Origin: Cardiocondyla obscurior | Lineage: Eukaryota > Arthropoda > Insecta > Hymenoptera > Formicidae | DNA length: 64,000 nucleotides | Direction of reading: 5' to 3' | NCBI RefSeq assembly: GCF_019399895.1 | Contig: NW_027228790.1 | Span: 160,001-224,000 of the forward strand | Part shown: piece after piece, positions 53,549-62,077 of the stretch | Numbering within the stretch: the stretch's first letter is position 1 | Layout: every line of letters begins with the position of its first letter | Program-made: the position numbers and the translations under genes | The notes under the pieces: generated by a model | Database searches by the model: none | Told to the model about the DNA's origin: nothing | What the model saw: only the letters and a program-made list of their open reading frames with translations

Positions 53549-56194
53549 ATGCCACTATTTAAAATCGAATCACTTGATTATAAAAGAATATTAATAAGTG
53601 CCGAAAGTATTTTACAAATAATAGATATAGCAATAAAAAAACTTAATCTTCCTGCTGATGATGTATATACGGTATTTAAATTTCTTATTTTTATTAAATA
53701 AATAAGGGCAAATAAATATATTTATTTATTTATTTTCTTTATTATATTTTTTTTAAAGCTTGCGTTACAAGAAAATGGCACTCAAATTGATGATGACAAC
53801 ATATTAATTCAATTATCTCAATTAAACTCTACTCCCATTGTTTTATCTCTTATAAATAAAACTCAAAAATTGAAAATACTCGCAGAAAAGGAAAACATTC
53901 AAAATGCTTCAAATATTACGCCAAACGATTTTCTAGGTAATTAAAATTTAAAACATTATATACAATAATTTATTACAAAAAATATATATACAATTATATA
54001 CAAAAAATTATGTAAAATTTCTAAATTATTGAAAAAATATATACAAAATATTTCAAGAAGATAAATTTACGTTTTTTCTACTTTTTATTATATATTTTTG
54101 TTAATAAATTTTTTACAGCATCCCCAAGTACGTCCACTTCGTCAACTAATTCCGTATATAAAAAAACATGTGTTTTAAACATGAAAGAAGGTGTGTGGGA
54201 TAAAGTTTCTGACACAGTTCTTTCTATTTGCCAAAGAGGAGAGAAATTGCAGCCTGCGCAAAGGCAAGCAATAAACAGAATTGTCGCCGATTATATGTTT
54301 AATGTTCTGAAACAGACGTCAAGAGTAGCTGAAAAAATAGCATTAAATATTTGTGAGACATACCCAAAAACTTTTAGAGATACAATTGATAATGAGCAGT
54401 GGGGTAGTGGCGTTGAATCTTTAAGAATGCAAATATACAACTGTGTGCAATATACAGGGTGTCCCAAACATACGTAAACAAACTTTTAGGGTAGATAGAA
54501 CGTCTAAAAAGAAAACGAAAAGTCCTATACCGTTTTCTGAAATTCTTACTCGTTTTCAATAAAAAAAATTAATTTATATACACGCGAGAGCGACAAGAAA
54601 GCGTGGGCTGAGTGAGCGCGCGATAGACAGCGGCGAGTATATCTTAAAAGCGATGGGCGGAGTCAGCGCGCTACGAGCGAGACGAGGCGACAACGCGCGT
54701 TGTCGCTTCATTTCGCTCGTGTGTCGTCGCATCGCCTTCCTCGCACGTTATCTCCTTGTCTCGCTCGCTACGCGCAAGTTTCGCCCATTCTCTTTAAGCG
54801 ATACTCGCCGCTGTTATCGCGTGCTCACTTAGTCCACGCTTCCTTGTCGCTTTCGCGCGTATATAAATCAATTTTTTTATTGAAAACGAGTAAAAATTTC
54901 AAAAAACGGTATAGGACTTTTCGTTTACTTTTTAGACGTTCTATCTACCCTAAAAGTTTGTTTACGTATGTTTGGGACACCCTGTATAAAGCATACAAAG
55001 AATCGAAAAAGAGCATTAATTGGTTCTGATAGCGATAATGCTGATTTTGAAGAAAGAAAAAAAGAAACTGCCACATCACGACGACAAGATGAATATGGCT
55101 GCGTTGAGTACGCACCTAGATTACCGTCTACGGAAAATTCAAAATCACAAGAAGAAAAACGTCTGAGATTACTGAAATTGTTCGCAAATGTAGAAAGAAA
55201 TAACAGAGAGATCAGCCAATTGATGACAGAAACGTACCCTACTTTACGCGGTATTATTAACGAAAAATCAAGAAAGATTGAAGAATTTTTAGTTGAGTGG
55301 CCTTTTCTTAAAGAGCCAGAGTTTTTTTTGGAACACAGTTCTATGTTATTGGGTAAAAATGTTCAGAAGATTTGGATAGACTCGCTGAGCAAAAAAGTGA
55401 AGCCCATTCGACAATATATTAAATTTAATAGTAAAGAATCTGAAAAAGTGATTGGCATTATTAATCAATGCAAAGAAGCTGCAGAAGTAACACGAGACAA
55501 CGTGCCAAAAATATTTGTAATATTTTCACTGTTGATAGAGTACTTCGAGAAAAAAATTAATTATTTAATAAAAGTATCTAGTGTAAGTTCAATTTTTTTA
55601 ATTGTATTAAAACTGTAAAATAATTTAAAGTACATAATTTATATAATATATATTATTACTACAGACAGACACAGTAGATGCCGATGTACTAACGGTTGCA
55701 GATTCTGATTATCCAGTTTTAATTATCCGAGGTTAGTACGTGTTTATATATTGTATTTAAATTAAAAATGTATGACTAATACTTACTTCTTTATTTTTTA
55801 GGAACTTCGCTTTATGACAGTGCTGCTACATGCACTGTTGTTATTGAAAGAAAAATTATGATTTTCTGCGACGACGTTTTTCAAGGAATTTTAATTTGTT
55901 TTTTGACTTATTACGTTTTTGGCTTTTGTTATCCGAAAGAAGCGGAAAAAACTTTAGAATTTATCCAAAGGTAAAAAAAAATTATGTTTATTGTTATTAT
56001 TTATTTAATAGTTTTTGCCGATTTGCAAATTAATTTATTTTAACGTACTTTGTTTCAGAGTCTTTCTTAATATTAATCCGATATCTGGCGGAAAAAGAAT
56101 TAATAAAAGTAAGCGTAGGGGCAAAACATTCGACACGGAGGTTTTTAATTTAGCAAAAGCTGCACTTTCTGCATTTCCTGATGCTAATTATTAA
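53549..56194 (+). pseudogene. Six-exon gene with CIDE-N-like N-terminus (SAMD3-like family), split by a MITE
   Basis: Exons: 53549-53671, 53759-53936, 54119-55582 (with the MITE 54455-54986 inside), 55665-55731, 55802-55970 and 56059-56194. All junctions are GT/AG with matching phase. Exons 1-2 encode an 80-residue ubiquitin-like unit: RILISAESILQIIDIAIKKL, LNLPADDVYT, then ALQENGTQIDDDN and PIVLSLINK. This order and the E-x-GT-x-(V/I)-D motif fit CIDE-N domains of DFF/CIDE nucleases and regulators; PB1 is the alternative fold. Exon 3 has helical segments including VSDTVLSICQRGEKLQPAQR, YGCVEYAPRLP and VEWPFLKEPEFFLEHSSML. The last exons hold IERKIMIFCDDVFQGILICF and YPKEAEKTLEFIQRVFLNIN. From memory these resemble multi-copy fish and invertebrate proteins annotated SAMD3-like. 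Apart from the MITE no stop or frameshift is visible. Confidence 0.65.
54455..54984. mobile_element. 530-bp TA-flanked MITE inside an exon
   Basis: Ends CAGGGTGTCCCAAACATACG and CGTATGTTTGGGACACCCTG are perfect inverted repeats, extending inward through TTTAGGGTAGATAGAACGTC. TA duplicates flank it (54453-54454, 54985-54986). The interior has CAACGCGCGTTGTCGC and further inverted GCGAGCGA/TCGCTCGC words. It belongs to the same family as 20300-20645. Confidence 0.93.
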
Positions 56195-56440
56195 CTAAAT
56201 AAATACTTTTCTTCAAGTATTTTTCAGGTATTTATATAAAGTCACATATAATATTGGAAAAAAAAATACATATAATGTATAAACATATACGAAAAATAAA
56301 GACAAAAATATGTATTGTTATACGTTCATATGTATGAACGTGTGTTTCTCTGAAATAAAAGATTTATTTCAAATACTCAAATCTCATTTTTATTTTTCTT
56401 TCTCCTTTCCTCTCAATTATTGATTTTTAACAAACATGTA
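56195..56440 (+). other. 3' UTR of the second gene
   Basis: AT-rich, with AATAAA-type signals near 56296 and 56355. No further gene. Confidence 0.4.
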
Positions 56441-56446
56441 TAGAAA

Positions 56447-56800
56447 GCATGTGGTCATACCGTAAATAAAATGTAATGAACAATGTACATGAGACTTCAT
56501 TAATTGATGTATTGAATTTCATTTATAAAATGTAATGAACACTATGTGAACATTCATTTATTGATGTATTAAATCTCATTAATGTTCATTAATGTCCATT
56601 AATAAACATTAATAAGATTTAATGCATCAGTAAATGAATATTCATGTAGTGTTCATTACATTTTTTAAATGAAATTTAATACATCAATTAATGAATATTC
56701 ATATACAATGTTCATTACATTTTTTAATGAAATTTCAAAACAACAGTAAATGAATGTTAATATACAGTGTTCATTACATTTTATTTACGGGAATGAACAC
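56447..56800. repeat. Nested inverted repeats at the right end of the two-gene element
   Basis: CCGTAAATAAAATGTAATGAACA at 56459 is complementary to the segment ending TTATTTACGG at 56790, and AGCATGTG/CACATGC extend the match outward. Inside, the words AATGTAATGAACA and TGTTCATTACATT alternate several times around an AT-rich centre (ATTAATGTCCATTAAT). Direct and inverted copies of about 60-80 bp are interleaved. Confidence 0.75.
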
Positions 56801-56804
56801 ATGC

Positions 56805-57098
56805 TTCCTTTACATGTTTATTAAAATCAATAAGAAATTTCTAACAGTGTTCAATAATTCAAATTCATTAGTGCGGTTCAAAGTTTGCAACTTATATTCA
56901 ATTTTATCTAAAAGCATATTGAATGCTACTATGACGTACGGTAAGGATACGTATCTGTCACCGCCAAGAACCGTAGATACAGTTTTAAAATATTTTAAAA
57001 ATCTTTGAACTTCTAAGCACAAAGACCATTTTTCTTCGGAAAGTGAATACATATGAAATGCATTATTACTTTGAAATAAACCAATCAGTGCAGGCTTC
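56805..57098 (-). pseudogene. hAT transposase, central part
   Basis: The minus strand reads KWSLCLEVQRFLKYFKTVST, VLGGDRYVSLPYVIV and AFNMLLDKIE, the segment that precedes the C-terminal part found at 41863-41301. It is cut on one side by the 41864-56800 element and on the other by the DIRS end at about 57099. A frameshift is needed to join the two hAT parts. Confidence 0.8.
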
Positions 57099-57101
57099 AA
57101 T

Positions 57102-57403
57102 AATTGATGAATTGAACGAACTTACCTTAGTGAAGTTCGATTACAATTATGCTAGTCTCGTCCGGATGGATAATCGTAGTAGCGCTCCGCTGCTTAGCAA
57201 TCAACAGGACAAATTTAACAGGAAAAAACAGAGATGGCGCCACAACCGTGGCCCTCACCGCGTGTGGCGCCGCAAACCTCATAAGTTTAACCCAGCAAAT
57301 TCGAAAAACAAAAAAGGGTGGGTAGTGGTGGGTCTCCATCCGGACGAGACTAGCATAATTGTAATCGAACTTCACTAAGGTAAGTTCGTTCAATTCATCA
57401 ATT
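57102..57403. repeat. DIRS left terminal region with 69-bp inverted arms
   Basis: AATTGATGAATTGAACGAAC (57102) and GTTCGTTCAATTCATCAATT (ending 57403) are exact inverted copies, extending to CTCGTCCGGATGG and CCATCCGGACGAG. A further CTCGTCCGGATGGATAATCG direct copy follows at 57413. The 160-bp centre includes the segment repeated at the right end. Confidence 0.88.
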
Positions 57404-57555
57404 ATGCGACGTCTCGTCCGGATGGATAATCGTAGTTGTTTAACCTAGAATTTGCTCACACAAAAAGAAAAAAAATATATTTAACGCAATCTGCGAAAAT
57501 AAAAGGAGAATACAAAAGAAAATACACTTAGTACAGCCTGAGAAAAGAAAATAAA

Positions 57556-58458
57556 TCATTCGTTAATACTAAGAATGGCCGACTGGAAATTCTCCTTAAG
57601 AATAGGTCTCTTATAGAGTCTTGCAAAAACATCTGAAGATTTAGTCCATCCCGCAGTTCGTCTAATCTCTTCCAGGTTAATCCCTTTACTGGCCGCAAGC
57701 GAGGTCGCGGCATGGCGGGTGGAATGTGCTGAGAAGATTGATACATCTACCCCAGCAGCTCCCAGCTCGCTCTTCACCCAATGTCCTAGAGTCTGCGAAG
57801 ACACTGGTTTGTAAGGTCTACGACAGGAAATAAAGAGTGGGTCACATCCAATTTCCCGAACTTCTCGAGATAATTCGATATAGTGTCTAGTGAGAGAAAA
57901 GACACATAATTCAGGGCGCTCCTTAAAGGGTTTAAATGAAAGGAAGGGCTGAGACCTCCCCACTCCCGAAGTCTTTAGTTTATCTGGGATCTTGATCGTT
58001 AACCTATCCGAAAATCTAATGTTGGAAATTCGAATGGCCGCTAAAGTCTGCATCCTCTGGGCAGTGGTTAGAGCTAAAAGAGTAATTAATTTTCTGGAGA
58101 TAATCTCCAAGGGAACGTCCTCGTAGGGGTATATTGTCGCCAAATGCTCGATAACCGGAGACGGGTTCCAAATAAAGTCGTATCGCGGGCGTTGCGGTTT
58201 AAGTGAAGCAACACCCCTAAAGAACCTCCTTACTAGAGGGTTAGAACCGATATCATTATTAGAAATTAGAGAGATTGCCGATCTGTAGGAATTAAGCGTC
58301 GAATAGGAGGAAACCTCTAGCAGTCTGTCCGAGAGAAATTCTAGGAAAGCCGATACTGGTGGTGAAAAACAGTCTACCTGTTTCTCTAAACAAAAATTCC
58401 ACCACAACCTGAGTGGTTTAGTGTATTGGGCAATTGTAGATGGCGTAATGGATCCCAA
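57556..58458 (-). CDS. DIRS tyrosine recombinase
   Basis: 300 residues. The N-terminal SAM-like core-binding region (ITPSTIAQYTKPLRLWWNF, SYSTLNSYRSAISLI) precedes the catalytic domain with Arg in TTAQRMQTL, His-x-x-Arg in AHSTRHAATS, a Trp in RTAGW, and the nucleophile Tyr in VFARLYKRP. The intact catalytic set suggests it could integrate circular DNA intermediates, as known for DIRS elements. It starts 32 nt after the RT frame ends. Confidence 0.92.
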   Translation of the reverse strand: MGSITPSTIAQYTKPLRLWWNFCLEKQVDCFSPPVSAFLEFLSDRLLEVSSYSTLNSYRSAISLISNNDIGSNPLVRRFFRGVASLKPQRPRYDFIWNPSPVIEHLATIYPYEDVPLEIISRKLITLLALTTAQRMQTLAAIRISNIRFSDRLTIKIPDKLKTSGVGRSQPFLSFKPFKERPELCVFSLTRHYIELSREVREIGCDPLFISCRRPYKPVSSQTLGHWVKSELGAAGVDVSIFSAHSTRHAATSLAASKGINLEEIRRTAGWTKSSDVFARLYKRPILKENFQSAILSINE

Positions 58459-58490
58459 GGTGGTCTCTATAGCTACTGATGGAGTGCCTC

Positions 58491-60368
58491 TTAACCTAAA
58501 GGCTTTGCGGATAATCTCGCTGCCACCAGGGAAATCCTTCTCCAGGCTGGGTGAAACTCCCTAAAAGGAGAAGACAATGCATTAATATTGGGTCCAAAGG
58601 AAACCAGAGGTTCAATTAAGAGTCTACTGAATAGAGGGAACCAAGGTTGAGCCGGCCACCAAGGGACAACCACAACTCCCTCTGCCTTATCTGAAATTAT
58701 TTTCCGTAAAACCCTCAGAATCAAAATGAAGGGGGGAAAAGCATAGAAACAGAAGTTGCCCCAATCTAACGAGAAAGCATCGACTGCCCAAGCCTCAGGA
58801 TCCGGGAGCCATGAAACGAACCTTGGACATTTCTTATTAATAGACGACGCGAAGAGGTCTATATCAAAGGGCCCAAAGGCCGAATTAATTTCCCTAAAGT
58901 ACGCTGCTCCCAGGGACCACTCGGTTTCCTCTGAACTCACTCTCGATTCAGCATCCGCCTCAACATTCAGGGAAGAAGGTATGTAGGAGGCGAAGAGAAA
59001 AATGTCCCGATCTGCACACCAGAGCCAAATCTTCCTAGAAAGATCAGATAAATGCGGGAACTTAACAGAACCCATACGATTAATATATGCTATAGCCGTA
59101 GCATTATCTATCCTTAACAGAATATTAACATGGCAGAGATGGGAGGCAAAGCATCTCAGGCCATGATAAACTGCCAACAGCTCCAAATAATTAATGTGGA
59201 ATTGTTTTTCCCCAGAAGACCAAAAACCATGAGTACGGCTATCAGCACAGACAGCGCCCCATCCAGAAGTGGAAGCGTCCGAAAAAATAGTCAAGTCAAA
59301 ATTACCCGGTCTAATCTTATTAATCTGCGAGTTATCCTCAAAATTATCCTTCCACCAGATAAGGTCTTCTCTAATAGACACAGGAAGCGTCATCTGGGCA
59401 TTAAAATTATCATCCGCGTCAAGTAGAGCCCGAAATTTCACTCTTTCCAGAAGCTTAGTGTGTAAAATGCCGTAAAGAACCGCCGGACAAACAGAAACTA
59501 ATGAGCCAATAAAACTGGCGAACTCACGAATCTTACAAGATTTTTTACTTAAGAATGCAGATGTAAGCTTCAAGAGATGAGTCCTTCTATCTGGTGGAAT
59601 AGCAATTGAGAAAGATCTGGTGTCAAATAAAAAACCCAGAAATCTACAAGAGGTAGATGGAATGAGAACGCTCTTTTCTCTATTAACCAGAAAACCTAAG
59701 TCTGATAAAAGATTTAAGGTCGTAGAGACGTTAACAGAGCATCGGTCAAAGTCCGGAGCTATGAGTAGGAAGTCGTCTAGGTAGGCCACAGAGAATAGAC
59801 CCTCTTTCCTAAGAGAGTACAAAACTGGCTTAAGAATCCTAGAAAATAAATATGGTGCTGAAGCCAGACCGAAGGGAAGTGCCCTGAACTGATATAGATG
59901 TCCCTGAAAACGAAAACGTAAATATTTTCTGTAGGCCTCATGAATTAAGATTGTAAGGTAAGCATCCTTTAAATCTATAGAGGCTAGGTAATCGCCTGGT
60001 GAGAGCAGACGCATAGCTGTCTTCCAGTCCTCGAGCTTAAAATGTGGAACTATAATATAATTATTCAACTCCTTCAGATTTAATATAAATCTCCAGCCGC
60101 CAGATGATTTCCTAAGGATGAAAAAAGGTGAAATAAACTGCCCCTCACAATCAGAAACCAGTTCAATCGCTCCTAAATCCCTGAGTCTGTCTATCTCAAG
60201 GGCACAAATAATTTGCTCAGAATCAGAAAGGTGGACAACCGGTTCCGATAATTGCACAGCAGGATGTGCTCTAAACGGAAGTTTATAGCCACTGACAGCC
60301 TCTAGTATAACCTGGTCTGTTGTGACAAGTCTCCAGCGCGGGAGAAAACTGGCCAATCTGCCACCCAT
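58491..60368 (-). CDS. DIRS reverse transcriptase - RNase H - methyltransferase-like protein
   Basis: 625 residues. RT: GWRFILNLKELNNYIIVPHF, DYLASIDLKDAYLTILIH, FRALPFGLASAPYLFSRIL, VAYLDDFLLIAP. RNase H: LTIFSDASTSGWGAVCAD, NYLELLAVYHGL, RIDNATAIAYINRMGS. The C-terminus (FGPFDIDLFASSINKKCPRF, DPEAWAVDAFSLDW, YAFPPFILI) matches the region often called the DIRS adenine-methyltransferase domain. It is uninterrupted with catalytic Asp residues present. It follows the gag-like frame by 17 nt. Confidence 0.92.
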   Translation of the reverse strand: MGGRLASFLPRWRLVTTDQVILEAVSGYKLPFRAHPAVQLSEPVVHLSDSEQIICALEIDRLRDLGAIELVSDCEGQFISPFFILRKSSGGWRFILNLKELNNYIIVPHFKLEDWKTAMRLLSPGDYLASIDLKDAYLTILIHEAYRKYLRFRFQGHLYQFRALPFGLASAPYLFSRILKPVLYSLRKEGLFSVAYLDDFLLIAPDFDRCSVNVSTTLNLLSDLGFLVNREKSVLIPSTSCRFLGFLFDTRSFSIAIPPDRRTHLLKLTSAFLSKKSCKIREFASFIGSLVSVCPAVLYGILHTKLLERVKFRALLDADDNFNAQMTLPVSIREDLIWWKDNFEDNSQINKIRPGNFDLTIFSDASTSGWGAVCADSRTHGFWSSGEKQFHINYLELLAVYHGLRCFASHLCHVNILLRIDNATAIAYINRMGSVKFPHLSDLSRKIWLWCADRDIFLFASYIPSSLNVEADAESRVSSEETEWSLGAAYFREINSAFGPFDIDLFASSINKKCPRFVSWLPDPEAWAVDAFSLDWGNFCFYAFPPFILILRVLRKIISDKAEGVVVVPWWPAQPWFPLFSRLLIEPLVSFGPNINALSSPFREFHPAWRRISLVAARLSAKPLG

Positions 60369-60385
60369 TCTTACCTGAGCAACGT

Positions 60386-61589
60386 CTATCTCCTCCTCGA
60401 ATGAGACCTGGAGCGGTAAGTTTGCCGTCGACTGCTGGTCTGTGCCCCTGTACCCCTCCGATTCACCTGTCTCGGATTCCGTACAGGGGCCTGGGCGTTT
60501 CCCGACTTGGAAGAATTCGCCTGAGCCGACATATTGACAGGAAGAGCTCTTCTAGATAAAGAAGGGGCTGCCTTAACAATGCCCTTGCTAGACTTCTCAA
60601 TAGTGGTTGCTTTCTTTATCTCCTCTCCAAAAACAGCACCGAACAGGAACTCGTCCGCCTGTAATTGGTCCGCTGTACCCTTGGCCACTAAGTTTAAGAT
60701 GGGCAGAATTTGAGCCCTACGGGCTACCGAAAGGCGGTAAAAAAGGTCCGCAATGATCTTAGCGCTGTCGTTAACTTTAGATACAGCTGAGCGTGCCTCC
60801 GGACTTAAAGATTGTTGCAGACTAGGCTTCAGAAAGTCAGACAAAGCTTCGCCTAGCGCACATAGAGCAACGCCAACTTGGTCTTGATTTAGACTATTGA
60901 AAAAATCTCTCTTCACGACCGCATTATTTTTTAGGCCTGCCTTGCACTCAGGGTTCACCTTGGGAGCCTTGAGAAAGGCAACCGTGTCAGGTGGGGCGTA
61001 TCTTTTCAGCAGAGTCTGGCGCTGGTCCTCAGATAACCCCTGGCGAGAAAGGGACTGCCACTTGTTAGAAATTAATTCGTTCCAGGGCAACACCTCTACT
61101 TTCTGCAGCTCCTCCCCAAATAACTCTCTTGTTAGGGCACCAATTTCATCCACAGCTTCCTCTGGAACAGGTGAGGGAGGAAACTCTCCCTCGTCCGGGA
61201 TGCTTACCACATCTAGAAGGGAAAATTGAGAATCAGCCGAGAATTGAGGGAAGGTTGTGTCGATAGGCAGCCTGCATTTCGCAAATGCAGATCCAGCCAT
61301 CTCGTACACACCTGTGGGCTGTGGCGCCGGAAGAATTACATTCTGCGAATCCGAGCACCCAGAACCCTTCACCCGCCTCTGCTCGTCCTCCGACGGCGAT
61401 AAGTCCCCGCCTCTCTGTTGAGAGGGGGAAGGCGAAGGTGAGGAATGTCGAGAAGGTCGTTCTCTAACCTCAATCAAAGCGTCCGACAAAATCTCCATAA
61501 GCCGGCTCCATCTTGCTTTCGAGCGTGGAAATCCGCTCGTCTGACGGCGAGCGCTTTCTCTTCTTGGACTTATGGGACGATTTACCCAT
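60386..61589 (-). CDS. DIRS ORF1 (gag-like), frameshifted near its start
   Basis: The long frame (61708-60386) is open, but its first residues come from the inverted repeat and LTR side. A better start is the ATG at 61589 in another phase (MGKSSHKSKKRKRSPSDERI), which shifts into the long frame near 61500. Features: basic N-terminus, short coiled coil (LMEILSDALIEVRER), Ser/Pro-rich linker, a conserved-looking core (EEAVDEIGALTRELFGEELQ, APPDTVAFLKAPKVNPECKA, DSAKIIADLFYRLSVARRAQ) and an Arg/Ser-rich basic tail. No zinc knuckle. The apparent 1-nt shift would disable it. Confidence 0.7.
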
Positions 61590-61697
61590 ATCAAAAACGA
61601 GAATAAAATGTAAAATATCACTGAAATAAAAACTTGCCTGTTAATTGCACGTGCAACAGGAAAACAATGAGGTTTGCGGCGCCACACGCGGTGAGGG

Positions 61698-61901
61698 TGT
61701 GGAGACAATCCAGGGATTCAAGAATCAGGAAATGAATTACCCCTTGAACTTCCTGTTATCACCTCTTTATTAATAACACGTCTTTTCTTCCACGTGGCGT
61801 TTTATTACCCCAAAACAAAAACCAAAAACCAAGGCGCATTCTCACACACGCGATCGAACCATAATTCCAGTGCCAACACAACGCTTGCGCAGTACGCCAC
61901 A
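61698..61901 (-). repeat. 3' LTR of a gypsy element (runs off window)
   Basis: Ends TGTGGAGACAATCC and AGTACGCCACA on the plus strand give TGTGG/CCACA termini. It contains TTTATTA (AATAAA on the minus strand). A polypurine tract CTGGAAGGGGAGTGG (minus strand, 61916-61902) adjoins it. Confidence 0.65.
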
Positions 61902-62077
61902 CCACTCCCCTTCCAGTGTAACGATAACGTTTAAATTAACTTTTTAGCATATTTTAACAAAACAGCCAATACTTAAATATAACTTAGTGATAATAATATT
62001 ATTACGCTTATATTCATGTGAAAACAAAACTATACTGAGATCAAATATAGGTTAAGCTTAGTAAAAATAAAATATAG
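61902..62077 (-). other. Gypsy 3' untranslated region
   Basis: AT-rich sequence between the pol stop and the polypurine tract. No env-like frame. Confidence 0.5.

Larger units (their letters stand above)
41864..56800 (+). mobile_element. Two-gene mobile element inserted in hAT, with nested gypsy and MITE
   Basis: The two halves of the hAT gene flank this interval, and ATGC occurs at both junctions (41860-41863 and 56801-56804). Without the nested gypsy and MITE the element is about 6.3 kb. It carries two plus-strand genes: a C2H2 zinc-finger transposase-like gene and a CIDE-N-like/SAMD3-like gene. Its ends lack long simple inverted repeats; the right end is a cluster of inverted AATGAAC/GTTCATT repeats, and left-end words such as GAAATTTCAT recur near the right end. 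The superfamily is not assigned. Confidence 0.65.
57099..61697 (-). mobile_element. DIRS-type tyrosine recombinase retrotransposon
   Basis: Gag-like, RT-RNase H-methyltransferase-like and tyrosine recombinase frames follow in the usual DIRS order on the minus strand. The left terminus contains a 69-bp inverted pair. CCCTCACCGCGTGTGGCGCC at 57254 is inverted at 61678-61697. There are no LTRs and no DDE integrase. The right end is cut by a gypsy LTR at 61698. Confidence 0.88.
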
